Below, piece after piece: positions 15,964 through 23,797 of a stretch of DNA of 34,306 bases. Below the pieces are notes generated by a model. It saw only the letters and a program-made list of their open reading frames with translations. It ran no database searches and had not been told where the DNA came from. This DNA is from Bacteroidales bacterium (lineage in GTDB: Bacteria; Bacteroidota; Bacteroidia; Bacteroidales; WCHB1-69), in the NCBI GenBank assembly GCA_024400775.1, contig JAKSMF010000006.1, positions 1 through 34,306 on the forward strand, given 5' to 3'. The stretch's first letter is position 1, and every line of letters starts with the position of its first letter. Position numbers and translations under genes: made by a program.

Positions 15964-17703
15964 ATGAGCATTGAAGAATTATCTCGTAAAACTACTGTAA
16001 ACATACAGGAAAAGGCCAATCTTATATGGGCGATTGCCGATAAACTTGTAGGAACATACAAACCGCACGAATACGGAAACGTGGTGCTGCCGATGTGCGT
16101 CATCAAGCGTTTCAGCGACGTGCTCGCATCCACCAAGCAGCAGGTATTGGATACCAATGCCCAATTGGACAAGCGCGGCATTGCTGTCAAGGCGGGTTTC
16201 CTCACCAAAGCATCGGGTTACGATTTCTATAACCTCTCACCCTTCACTTTGGAAGGTTTGCTCTCCGATGCCGACAACATCGCCGACAACTTTCGCTCTT
16301 ATCTCAACCACTTCTCCACCAATGTGATTGACATTTTGGAAAAGTTTGATTTCGACAAGGAAATTACCAAACTCGACAACAACGGCATATTATATAATGT
16401 AATTCAGGAGTTCTGTTCCAAGAAGGCGTATATGGGTTTGGATGCGATTTCGGCTGTGGATATGGGTTACATATTCGAGGAGTTGGTACGCAAATTCTCT
16501 GAAAGTTACGACGAGCAGGCGGGAGCGCACTTCACCGCCCGCGACATCATCTACCTGATGGCAGAACTGTTGGTCGCACCGCAGAAAACGAGTTTGAATG
16601 AGGAAGGCATCACCGCCACGATGTACGATATGGCGATGGGCACTTCGCAAATGCTCGACTGCCTTTCAGAGAAACTCCACGAGATTGACCCTGATGCCAA
16701 CCTCACGGAATTCGGTCAGGAACTCAACGAACAGACCTTCGCCATTGCCAAGGCGAATATGCTCATCAAAGGAGGCAATGCCGAGAATATGAAGCACGGC
16801 AACACCCTTTCCAACGATATGTTCGAGGACTTCACCTTCGACTACATCATCTCCAATCCGCCCTTCGGCATTGAGTGGAAGAACGAAAAGGCGAAGGTGG
16901 AGGAAGAACACAAGAAGGGCGAATACGGTCGCTTCGGTGCTGGACTCCCCGCCATTGGCGACAGTCAGCAGTTGTTTGTTTTGAACGGTGTCGCCAAGTT
17001 GAAGGAGAACGGTCGTATGGCGATTATCCAGAACGGCTCCCCGCTGTTCAAGGGCGATGCGGGAAGCGGCGAAAGCAACATACGCGGCTATCTGTTGGAG
17101 AACGACTGGTTGGAGGCGATTGTGCAGATTCCAAACGATATGTTCTATAACACTGGTATCGCCACCTACATTTGGATTGTCACCAAGGACAAGTCCGCCG
17201 ACCGTGCAGGCAAGGTGCAGTTGATTGATGCGAGCAAGTGCAGCGTGAAGCGCAGAAAACCGCTGGGCAACAAGCGCAACGAGTTTGACGAGAATTGCAT
17301 CGCCCTGATAACGAAGGCCTACAATGCCTTTGCCAACGACACCTACACCGATGGCGATTTGGTGGTGGAAAGCAAGGTGAAGGACAACGACGATTTCAAA
17401 TTCCGCAAAGTACAGGTGGAATTTCCATCCGAGAAAGCAAGTGATGACAAGAAGGCGAAACCCGAAAAGGACACCGAGATTATTCCGTGGAAGGAAGACG
17501 TGCAGGCGTATATGGAGAAGAACGTGCTTCCGTTCCAACCACAAGCGAAGATAGTGGAGAAGCAGACCAAGATTGGTTACGAAATCCCGTTCACGAGGGA
17601 GTTCTACAAGTACATTCCGTTGGAACCCAGCGAGAATATCTTTGCCAAGCTGAAGGATTTGGAAGCCAAGGAAACCGAATTGATGAACAAAATATTGGGA
17701 TAG
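15964..17703 (+). CDS. hsdM: Type I restriction-modification system, DNA methyltransferase subunit
   Basis: The start is set at 15964 (MSIEELSRKTTVNIQEKANLIW), downstream of the promoter box; an in-frame ATG 102 bp upstream lies before the promoter. 579 residues: helical N-terminal domain (HsdM_N, 1-150), then an N6-adenine methyltransferase core. SAM motif I appears as YDMAMGTSQML (221-231), a variant common in this HsdM branch, and catalytic motif IV as NPPFGIEW (298-305). With HsdS it methylates adenines at a bipartite site and forms the core of the HsdR2M2S restriction complex. It ends 4 bp before the next gene, so the operon continues. Intact and probably active. Confidence 0.95.
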   Translation: MSIEELSRKTTVNIQEKANLIWAIADKLVGTYKPHEYGNVVLPMCVIKRFSDVLASTKQQVLDTNAQLDKRGIAVKAGFLTKASGYDFYNLSPFTLEGLLSDADNIADNFRSYLNHFSTNVIDILEKFDFDKEITKLDNNGILYNVIQEFCSKKAYMGLDAISAVDMGYIFEELVRKFSESYDEQAGAHFTARDIIYLMAELLVAPQKTSLNEEGITATMYDMAMGTSQMLDCLSEKLHEIDPDANLTEFGQELNEQTFAIAKANMLIKGGNAENMKHGNTLSNDMFEDFTFDYIISNPPFGIEWKNEKAKVEEEHKKGEYGRFGAGLPAIGDSQQLFVLNGVAKLKENGRMAIIQNGSPLFKGDAGSGESNIRGYLLENDWLEAIVQIPNDMFYNTGIATYIWIVTKDKSADRAGKVQLIDASKCSVKRRKPLGNKRNEFDENCIALITKAYNAFANDTYTDGDLVVESKVKDNDDFKFRKVQVEFPSEKASDDKKAKPEKDTEIIPWKEDVQAYMEKNVLPFQPQAKIVEKQTKIGYEIPFTREFYKYIPLEPSENIFAKLKDLEAKETELMNKILG

Positions 17704-17707
17704 CGGT

Positions 17708-18646
17708 ATGGATTTGAATAGATTGATAGAAGTATTGACCGAACGCTACAAGGCTAATCACGAGAAAATTTCTTTGCCCGCACCATACGCCGTGCCGTTG
17801 TTTGCTGAGCCAACCGAAAAACAACTTGAGCAATTGAAATTGGGAGATGGCAACCCGATTGCCGAGATGCACCAAATCAATTCCTCCACTGGACTTGCAT
17901 TCAACTATTACAAATTGTATGAACTTGAGATTAGAAAGCGTCATAACTGCTTTGAAGTCAATTTTGAGGATAAAGTGGCAAAACCATTGAGAATAAGGGG
18001 AGGAAGAAAAGCGAACTTGGATGTGTCGTACTCGTTGGATGGCACACAATATTATATTGAAAGCAAATTCCTTGAACCCTATTACAGCGAGTGCAAGCAC
18101 AACACCTGTTCGTACTACAACAAAGACAAACAAGGCAATGACGTTGACAATTACAAGTTTTCCAAAAAAGAAGAAGAAACGGCATTGTGGTTAGAATTGT
18201 CGGAACACGAAACGGCATTGTGGTTAGAATTGTCGGAACACGAAAAGGCATTGTGGTTAGAATTGTTGGAACACGAAAAGGCATTGTGGTTAGAATTGTT
18301 GGAACACGAAAAGGATTTTCAATATTACGACTTTCCTCAACTTTATCGGCATTTGCTGGCAATACGCCGCGAGCATAACAAACAAGGAAAAGTAGTACTG
18401 CAAAGCGTGTCGTGGAAGATGACTGACACTTTCAAAGAGAAGTATGAATTGAAGGAAGACGATGAAAAAATGCTGAACACATTGGACGTTGAACGGCAGA
18501 AAGCAGAAGAATTGTTCAAAGGTTTCTTGAATGAGATAGGTTGGACTGATTGCCACTTTGAAATGAAATATTACAATGATATGTTGGAGGCAATTAAGGA
18601 TGCGCCAAAATACCAAGAGTTCTGTAAACAATATTTTTTGGATTAG
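17708..18646 (+). CDS. Putative PD-(D/E)XK nuclease with an in-frame 11-residue tandem repeat
   Basis: 312 residues, placed between hsdM and hsdS with 4-bp and 3-bp gaps. A nuclease-like core is visible: LDVSY (Asp105) then YYIESKFLEPYY (Glu118, Lys120), spaced as in PD-(D/E)XK enzymes; the ESKFLEPYY wording recalls the PGN_0703 type of putative restriction endonucleases (from memory, not searched). Residues 159-202 are four copies of ALWLEL(S/L)EHE(K/T), a Leu/Glu-rich segment likely to be helical, encoded by a 33-bp minisatellite. After it, FQYYDFPQLYRHLLAIRREH resumes normal sequence. It may be an accessory restriction enzyme or a cargo gene of the RM operon. Base composition is more AT-rich than hsdM. 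Confidence 0.65.
   Translation: MDLNRLIEVLTERYKANHEKISLPAPYAVPLFAEPTEKQLEQLKLGDGNPIAEMHQINSSTGLAFNYYKLYELEIRKRHNCFEVNFEDKVAKPLRIRGGRKANLDVSYSLDGTQYYIESKFLEPYYSECKHNTCSYYNKDKQGNDVDNYKFSKKEEETALWLELSEHETALWLELSEHEKALWLELLEHEKALWLELLEHEKDFQYYDFPQLYRHLLAIRREHNKQGKVVLQSVSWKMTDTFKEKYELKEDDEKMLNTLDVERQKAEELFKGFLNEIGWTDCHFEMKYYNDMLEAIKDAPKYQEFCKQYFLD
18182..18313 (+). repeat. 33-bp coding minisatellite, four copies
   Basis: Four consecutive 33-bp units start at 18182, 18215, 18248 and 18281. Units differ by a few substitutions (tcg/ttg and acg/aag), with no indels. Because 33 is a multiple of three, copy-number change would lengthen or shorten the protein by 11 residues without breaking the frame. 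Confidence 0.97.
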
Positions 18647-18649
18647 ACT

Positions 18650-19963
18650 ATGGCAGCAACAAAATATAAAGACAGCGGCATCCCGTGGATTGGATTGATT
18701 CCGGAGGATTGGGAAGTAAAAAGATTAAAACATATTGCAAATAAAATCACCAAGGGAAATGGAATAACCAAAGAAGAAGTTTTTGCTGATGGCGAGACCC
18801 CTTGTGTTAGATATGGAGAAATCTATTCTAAATATGAAAATTCATTTTCCCAATGCTTCTCGAGAACCAGGAAAGAAAACCTTTCGGCCTTGCATTTTTT
18901 TCATTATGGCGATATTTTGTGTGCAGGAACTGGGGAATTAGTTGAAGAGATAGGTAAAAGTATTATCTATCTTGGAAATGAAAATTGTCTAGCAGGTGGA
19001 GATATTATCATTTTATCGCCCAATCAAAATCCTATTTTTTTGAATTTTGCATTAAATTCAAAATATGTTCAAAGCCAAAAAAGTTGTGGAAAAGCGAAAT
19101 TGAAAGTTGTCCACATTTCAGCTTCTGATATAGGAAATCTACTTATTGCTCTTCCCCCTCTCCCCACGCAGCAGCGCATTGCCGACTTTCTTGACCGCAA
19201 GTGTGCCGAGATTGACGAACTCGCCGCCTTGCAGGAGACGATGATTGCCGAACTCAAACGCTACAAGCAGTCGGTTATCACAGAGGCAGTCACCAAAGGA
19301 CTTGACCCCGATGTGCCGATGAAGGACAGCGGCGTGGAATGGATTGGGGAGGTGCCGGAAGGGTGGGAAGTGTGTAGGTTGAAAGATATTTTGAAAAGAC
19401 CGTTACAATATGGCGCTAACGAAAGTGGAATACCATACAATGAAGAACTACCAAGATATGTTAGAATAACAGATATTTTAGAGAATTCCCTCCGCGAAGA
19501 TTTAATAAAACAGTCATTATCAGAAGAACAGGCAGCTGGTTATATTCTTGAAGATAATGACATACTTTTTGCCAGAAGCGGCGGTACGGTTGGGAAGGCA
19601 TTTATCTATAAACAGAAATATGGAAGGTGTGCTTTTGCTGGTTATTTGATTAAAGCAGCAATTGAAAAAGGTGATGCTCAATTCATATATTATTATACGC
19701 AATCCCACTGCTATGAAGAATGGAAACGAAGAATATTCATACAAGCAACCATACAAAACATTGGGGCAGACAGATATTCCATTATGGAATTACCTATTCC
19801 CCCACTCACCGAACAGCAAGCGATTGCGGATTACTTGGACGAGAAGTGCAGTGAGATTGACGAGCTGATTGCCATTAAGCAGCAGAAGATTGAGCAACTG
19901 AAAGAATACAAGAAATCCGTCATTTTTGAGTATGTGACGGGAAAAAAGGAGGTGAAAGAATGA
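18650..19963 (+). CDS. hsdS: Type I restriction-modification system, specificity subunit
   Basis: 437 residues with the classic two-half layout. Each half opens with a conserved cap (YKDSGIPWIGLIPEDWEV at the N-terminus; MKDSGVEWIGEVPEGWEV near 222), followed by a target recognition domain and a helical conserved region (LPPLPTQQRIADFLDRKCAEIDEL; IPPLTEQQAIADYLDEKCSEIDEL). The helices between and after the TRDs set the spacing of the bipartite target. The two TRDs are AT-rich while the conserved regions are GC-rich, which points to TRD replacement by recombination. The C-terminus EYKKSVIFEYVTGKKEVKE is the module that recurs as fragments downstream. Its stop overlaps the next start (ATGA). 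Confidence 0.95.
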   Translation: MAATKYKDSGIPWIGLIPEDWEVKRLKHIANKITKGNGITKEEVFADGETPCVRYGEIYSKYENSFSQCFSRTRKENLSALHFFHYGDILCAGTGELVEEIGKSIIYLGNENCLAGGDIIILSPNQNPIFLNFALNSKYVQSQKSCGKAKLKVVHISASDIGNLLIALPPLPTQQRIADFLDRKCAEIDELAALQETMIAELKRYKQSVITEAVTKGLDPDVPMKDSGVEWIGEVPEGWEVCRLKDILKRPLQYGANESGIPYNEELPRYVRITDILENSLREDLIKQSLSEEQAAGYILEDNDILFARSGGTVGKAFIYKQKYGRCAFAGYLIKAAIEKGDAQFIYYYTQSHCYEEWKRRIFIQATIQNIGADRYSIMELPIPPLTEQQAIADYLDEKCSEIDELIAIKQQKIEQLKEYKKSVIFEYVTGKKEVKE

Positions 19964-20694
19964 TTCAAGCATATTTCAAAGGGAAACTGGTCATTCAAGA
20001 CAATTGCATCAAGAAGAACGAGGACTTCAAAACATCTTCATCCATCGGATTGCTTCAATATCTGCCGGACGATATTTTCTGGAGAATACTCCGTAATAGT
20101 TGTGTCGGTTTCAACACAAAGGATTTTGGGAAGATTGAGTCTTTTAATTTTTGGGCGCACACGGATGCGACAGACACAACCAACAACCAACTTGTTGAAC
20201 CCGACGTATGGATTGAAACGGAAAAGTATGACGTTATTATCGAAGCGAAAATAGGAGATATTGTTGGACAAACCAAAGGGCAATGGGCAAAAGAAATCCA
20301 ATCCATAATTAACGAACAAAATAACAATGACAGTTCCAAACCCATAATCTTGATTGCATTAGGAGGCAATGAGAATATGCAGAACGATGAAGTAATGGAT
20401 TGCCCTATCTATAAAGCGAGTTGGTACAACTTGTTGAATGCCATTGTCAATGAACGAAACAACCAAGATGAAAATGGAAATGTTTGCCGTGTTTTGGATG
20501 ATGTGATTGAAATGTTCGCTCGGCAAGGGGTGATGAAGATAGATTGGTTCAACACGTTACCAATCATACGAATTCAAGAAAACGCATTAGAACTTTGGGG
20601 GAAATGTACAAACAAATCCTCCATCGGATTTGCAATGCTAACACAAATGAATATTAACGAAACAATCATACAAAAATGGAAACCAATCAATTAA
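19960..20694 (+). CDS. PD-(D/E)XK nuclease-like protein (RM cargo)
   Basis: 244 residues, starting within the hsdS stop (ATGA overlap) and 7 bp after an AAGGAGG ribosome-binding sequence that lies in the hsdS tail. A canonical nuclease core is visible: PDVWIETEKYDVIIEAKIG with Pro81-Asp82, then Glu95-Ala-Lys97, then GQTKGQW with a following Gln, as in many restriction-like endonucleases. The rest is not recognised. It overlaps the following gene by 19 bp, so the two are translated together and probably work as a pair. It could be a phage-DNA nuclease whose partner (or HsdS coupling) controls it. Function is inferred from the motif only. Confidence 0.65.
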   Translation: MIQAYFKGKLVIQDNCIKKNEDFKTSSSIGLLQYLPDDIFWRILRNSCVGFNTKDFGKIESFNFWAHTDATDTTNNQLVEPDVWIETEKYDVIIEAKIGDIVGQTKGQWAKEIQSIINEQNNNDSSKPIILIALGGNENMQNDEVMDCPIYKASWYNLLNAIVNERNNQDENGNVCRVLDDVIEMFARQGVMKIDWFNTLPIIRIQENALELWGKCTNKSSIGFAMLTQMNINETIIQKWKPIN

Positions 20695-21317
20695 CGGAAG
20701 AACAATTGAAAGTTGCTTTTTGTGAGGTCAGAAAGGCACATCGACTTATTTATGAATACCAACGCCGAATGCAGGATTTGACTTGGTTCATCAAGAACAA
20801 ACTAGGATTTGACCAGTATACGGGATGGAAAAAATTTTCCTATCCGCTAAATTCAAGACACACTATCAGAGTGGATAATTGGTCTTGGGATTGGATTTAC
20901 ACTTATATGTACGAATACCATTTAGGTGAACAATCAAATAAAAAGAATGAAAACTCGTGGAAGTGTTCTGTTATTCAAATATCGGACACTGGATTCTTTA
21001 AAAAACAAAAAGATGGTGCCGAACACACCCAAGTGAATACATTCGCACCTGCCGATGAATCAGAAAGCAAACTTATCTTTTATCTTTCAGTGTCCCCCAA
21101 AAAAACAAAAAATCATATCTGGAATCCAGATGGAATAATTGAAAAATATGCTGATAAAGAGGGTGGGTACACAATAAAAAACGATACTAAAACGCAAATC
21201 GTATTTTCGGTTTCTATGACAAAATTCGTCAATGAGGAAGCAACGATGCAGATACTCCGAGATTTCGTAAAATATTGCAATGACAATGCTGGTACGGATT
21301 TGAAAATTCAAGAATAA
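20676..21317 (+). CDS. Unknown protein, partner of the upstream nuclease-like protein
   Basis: 213 residues, not recognised. It begins with a helical segment (EEQLKVAFCEVRKAHRLIYEYQRRMQDLTWFI) and continues as a Trp/Tyr-rich mixed alpha/beta region with no signal peptide or membrane segment. The start is chosen at 20676, 19 bp inside the preceding gene; this overlap means coupled translation. As a helix-led soluble protein paired with a nuclease it could be an immunity, sensor or regulatory subunit, but no motif supports one choice. It is followed at once by the first HsdR-start/HsdS-end fusion ORF. Confidence 0.6.
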   Translation: METNQLTEEQLKVAFCEVRKAHRLIYEYQRRMQDLTWFIKNKLGFDQYTGWKKFSYPLNSRHTIRVDNWSWDWIYTYMYEYHLGEQSNKKNENSWKCSVIQISDTGFFKKQKDGAEHTQVNTFAPADESESKLIFYLSVSPKKTKNHIWNPDGIIEKYADKEGGYTIKNDTKTQIVFSVSMTKFVNEEATMQILRDFVKYCNDNAGTDLKIQE

Positions 21318-21322
21318 TCACT

Positions 21323-21418
21323 ATGCAAACAAAGGAAAAGAACTTCGAGCAACTAAAAGAATACAAGAAATCCGTCATTTTTGAATATGTGACGGGAAAG
21401 ATGAAAGTGGAAAGATGA
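21323..21418 (+). pseudogene. Junction 1: HsdR start fused to HsdS end (31 codons)
   Basis: An open frame of 31 codons reading MQTKEKNFE (start of HsdR) then QLKEYKKSVIFEYVTGK (end of HsdS) and a short tail from the heptamer array. The fusion point lies in GAGCAA, which is present both in hsdR (FEQ) and in hsdS (EQL), so it looks like joining at a 6-bp microhomology. The order (hsdR start before hsdS end) is the reverse of a normal operon and is what a tandem join of two hsdS-cargo-hsdR units would leave. Confidence 0.85.
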
Positions 21419-21440
21419 AAGTGGAAAGATGAAAGTGGAA
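21399..21440. repeat. Heptamer tandem array (AGATGAA / AGTGGAA)
   Basis: Six 7-bp units, AGATGAA and AGTGGAA alternating three times, followed by TTTTCCACTTTTT in the inverse sense at about 21457-21470. It splits junction 1 into two hsdS tails. It is the same kind of 7-bp array as those in the housekeeping block. Confidence 0.9.
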
Positions 21441-21477
21441 AGTTCTCCGTTTCCCGTTTTCCACTTTTTAACTTAAC

Positions 21478-21526
21478 AAAGTCCGTCATTTTCGAGTACG
21501 TGACGGGAAAAAAGGAGGTCTTATAA
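21478..21526 (+). pseudogene. Second hsdS 3'-end fragment after junction 1
   Basis: Reads KSVIFEYVTGKKEVL and a stop. It differs from the hsdS gene and from the fragment just upstream at several synonymous positions (for example ttcgagtacgtg versus tttgagtatgtg). It keeps the AAGGAGGT stretch at 21512-21519. It forms the left edge of the lipoprotein cargo unit. Confidence 0.8.
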
Positions 21527-21548
21527 TTGAAACTTTAATATTGAAAAT

Positions 21549-22397
21549 ATGAAAGGCAAATTATTGTTATTATTGGCATTATGTTGCGTTCTATGCTCTT
21601 GTGAATCCAGTCGAGAAAAGAAAGCTATTCAAATCTGCCAGGAGACAAAAATCCAAGTTTCTTTGTCACAGGAGGAGAACAACATTGACGACCCACTGAC
21701 GCTATTAGTGACAAAAATCGGATTCTCCTTGCTAGGATTGGATCTGGAAACCTCTACGTGGCTGGATTTCGCAAATATGGTGGCGGAGCAAAGTCCTAAC
21801 GAAAAGTTCCACTGGATGGCAAAGGCAACTGACACCAAGAATGTGTATCAAGTTGGATTTGTAAACGAAGAGAATTGGGGACATTTTTGGGAAGTGAATA
21901 TCAAAGAAAAAACGGTTATGCACCTAAACCAAAAGGAATACAAGTCAAGGGAATATGGTCACTCACGATTAGATAAGGATGCCCCGTTCAAGATTACAGA
22001 TATTGCCGCCGACACCTTGATGCTATCGAATGAAGGTGTTTCCTATAAAATCCAAGGAAAAGTGGTCAATCATACGGGAAAATCCATCAGCCACGCGGAT
22101 ATGAGTGGTAGTCTGAAGGTTATTTTCGAGAATAAGACCGAGGAAGTAACCAATAGATATTCCAAGAACCATAAGATTTTGAAAAAAGAGGTGTCGGAAT
22201 CCCATCCTTGGAAAGACGGGGAGGCCATTGAGTTTACCGTGATTACGAGCGAAATCAAGCAAATCTATTTGGATTACGACCCGCAATATGTTTTCTTTAC
22301 GATAGAGATGACGGCGAGCGACCCAATCGGGTATTCATACAACAAGGCGATATATGAAGAGGATATGAAAGGTAGATGGAATGCCATTAGAAAATAA
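21549..22397 (+). CDS. Unknown lipoprotein inside the RM cargo region
   Basis: 282 residues. The N-terminus MKGKLLLLLALCCVLCSCESS is a lipoprotein signal with the lipidated cysteine at residue 18 (LCSC). The mature part is soluble, mixed alpha/beta, with a stretch DPLTLLVTKIGFSLLGLDLETSTWLDFANMV and a C-terminal beta-rich half. No family is recognised. A membrane-anchored lipoprotein is unexpected in an RM operon; it might sense or block phage at the envelope, or simply be a passenger. Its last 142 bp, with the junction after it, occur a second time at 24852 as a truncated copy. Confidence 0.65.
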   Translation: MKGKLLLLLALCCVLCSCESSREKKAIQICQETKIQVSLSQEENNIDDPLTLLVTKIGFSLLGLDLETSTWLDFANMVAEQSPNEKFHWMAKATDTKNVYQVGFVNEENWGHFWEVNIKEKTVMHLNQKEYKSREYGHSRLDKDAPFKITDIAADTLMLSNEGVSYKIQGKVVNHTGKSISHADMSGSLKVIFENKTEEVTNRYSKNHKILKKEVSESHPWKDGEAIEFTVITSEIKQIYLDYDPQYVFFTIEMTASDPIGYSYNKAIYEEDMKGRWNAIRK

Positions 22398-22444
22398 TAG
22401 GAAATTATGGAAACCAAGGAAAAGAACTTTGAGACATTGAAGGA
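22255..22444. repeat. 190-bp direct repeat, copy A
   Basis: Identical base for base to 24852-25041 (offset 2597). It covers the lipoprotein 3' end and the HsdR-start part of junction 2. Identity stops inside the hsdS-tail part, where the two copies carry different alleles. The two copies bracket the TIR, small-protein and caspase genes. Confidence 0.95.
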
Positions 22445-22508
22445 GTACAAGAAATCCGTCATATTTGAGTATATGACGGGGAAAGAAGGAAATATAGAAA
22501 TAATTTAA
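22407..22508 (+). pseudogene. Junction 2: HsdR start fused to HsdS end (33 codons)
   Basis: Reads METKEKNFE (HsdR start) then TLKEYKKSVIFEYMTGK (HsdS end) and a short unrelated tail. The hsdS part is a different allele from junctions 1 and 3 (ATA for Ile, ATG for the usual Val). It lies 9 bp after the lipoprotein stop and 13 bp before the TIR-like gene. Confidence 0.85.
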
Positions 22509-22521
22509 CGAGGAAATAGTT

Positions 22522-23325
22522 ATGGAAAAATCAAAAAGTGTGCTAATTAAAAGTAGAAGAGAAGTTGAAAAAACGATCAATAACTATATTGATAAGGGAA
22601 ATAATATCCTTCGGTATTTTAACAAAGATAATTTTAGTAGTTGGCGTTCTTATATGAGTGAATTTTTGAAACAAGCATTTGATAACCCCGAAAATGAATA
22701 TAAGAAGTCTTTTGACAGCGCAGGTGTTCCATTTATGTACACTAACCTCACAGATTTCCACCAAGTTGCTATTGACGAATTAAATGCAAAGATTTTGAAT
22801 TTAAGTAACTTAAAACAAAAATTGGAACTTATTCCGTGTGAGGTAAAAGAAGATATGAATACCGTTATTAAATGTGATTCAAAAAGGATTTTTATTGTAC
22901 ACGGTCACGATACAGCATTAAAAGTAACAGTCGCGCGCATATTGGAAAAATTAGACTTGGAACCCGTAATTCTCCACGAACAAAAGAATAATGGTAAAAC
23001 AATTATTGAAAAATTCGAGAGTAATGCAGATAATTGCGGTTTTGCTGTTATCCTATTGACTGCTGACGATTGGGGATATCCCGAAGAAAAAAAAGACGAT
23101 TCAAAAAGACATCGTGCAAGGCAGAATGTTGTTTTTGAGATGGGCTTTTTTATGGGGAAACTTGGTCGTGATAGAGTGTTCCTTTTATTGGATAATGATG
23201 TTGAAAAACCTGGCGATTTGGATGGCATTATATATCATCCTACAAATAACGAAACTTGGAAATATGATTTAGTGAAGGAACTGAAATCAAGCGGATATAA
23301 TGTCGATGCTAATAAATTATTATAA
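22522..23325 (+). CDS. TIR-like nucleotide-binding protein (PF10137 type), putative defense sensor/enzyme
   Basis: 267 residues. The N-terminal 115 residues are helical and not recognised. From about 121 the protein is a TIR-like domain: KRIFIVHGHDTALKVTVARILEKL (first strand, loop and helix), EPVILHEQKNNGKTIIEKFE, AVILLTADDWGY, then ARQNVVFEMGFFMGKLGRDRVFLL, in which Glu206 fits the catalytic glutamate of NAD-cleaving TIR enzymes. This TIR-like family occurs in CBASS and Pycsar effectors and as stand-alone defense proteins. Here it is followed by a small protein and a caspase-like protease. One reading is that it makes an NAD-derived signal that activates the protease. Alternatively it is itself an NAD-depleting effector. 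The gene is markedly AT-rich. Confidence 0.82.
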   Translation: MEKSKSVLIKSRREVEKTINNYIDKGNNILRYFNKDNFSSWRSYMSEFLKQAFDNPENEYKKSFDSAGVPFMYTNLTDFHQVAIDELNAKILNLSNLKQKLELIPCEVKEDMNTVIKCDSKRIFIVHGHDTALKVTVARILEKLDLEPVILHEQKNNGKTIIEKFESNADNCGFAVILLTADDWGYPEEKKDDSKRHRARQNVVFEMGFFMGKLGRDRVFLLLDNDVEKPGDLDGIIYHPTNNETWKYDLVKELKSSGYNVDANKLL

Positions 23326-23391
23326 ATCCGATGTGTTCGTGTGTAACGGTGAAAAGGAAATAGAAAACATAATAATTATAATTTGTTCAAT

Positions 23392-23745
23392 ATGATTATA
23401 GGAATTGATAGTTATAAAGGTGTAAATGGATTTACAGACAATGAAATCAATGAAATGTGCTCTTTTTTACAAGGTGCAGTTTATTGTTGGTGTAAAAACC
23501 GCAAAGATGAATGGTTTGTAGCAAGAGACCTGATAGGCGGGGATAATTATTTTTGGGAAGGTACACCTCTTATGCGGTTATATGAATACTATCTCAATGA
23601 TGAGCAAGACAATGGTGAGTATGCCGTTGAAGAAGCGGGAAAGGCGGCAGGTCGTTTATTAAAAAAAGTTCTTTTTGAAGATAAACGTGTTTTTGAAACC
23701 CAAGAAGGTTATACCAGAATGTATCGCTGGACGGGAGAAGAATAA
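23392..23745 (+). CDS. Small protein of unknown function between the TIR-like and caspase-like genes
   Basis: 117 residues from the ATG at 23392 (MIIGIDSYKGVNGFTDNEINEMC); an in-frame TTG 9 bp upstream is possible but less likely. It is soluble, with several Trp and Tyr residues (YCWCKNRKDEWFVARDLIGG, YFWEGTPLMRLYEYY) and an acidic C-terminal helix. No family recognised. It lies 66 bp after the TIR-like gene and 52 bp before the caspase-like gene with the same AT-rich composition. It could be an adaptor, inhibitor or protease substrate of the pair, or unrelated cargo. Confidence 0.55.
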   Translation: MIIGIDSYKGVNGFTDNEINEMCSFLQGAVYCWCKNRKDEWFVARDLIGGDNYFWEGTPLMRLYEYYLNDEQDNGEYAVEEAGKAAGRLLKKVLFEDKRVFETQEGYTRMYRWTGEE

Positions 23746-23797
23746 CATCACACTATTTCAAAATAAAGTCAGTGTAAGAATTTCATAATCAGAAAAG

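Noticed and set aside
17958-18362. Minus-strand open frame with repeated MPFRVPTILTT
   Set aside because: It is the reverse of the 33-bp minisatellite in the plus-strand nuclease-like gene; a 33-bp period keeps all frames open. No start context or neighbour supports it.
21323-22508. Assembly error as the source of the hsdR/hsdS fusion ORFs
   Set aside because: The fusions occur several times with different synonymous alleles and different flanking genes, which a single misjoin would not produce. Read mapping should still confirm the 190-bp repeat.
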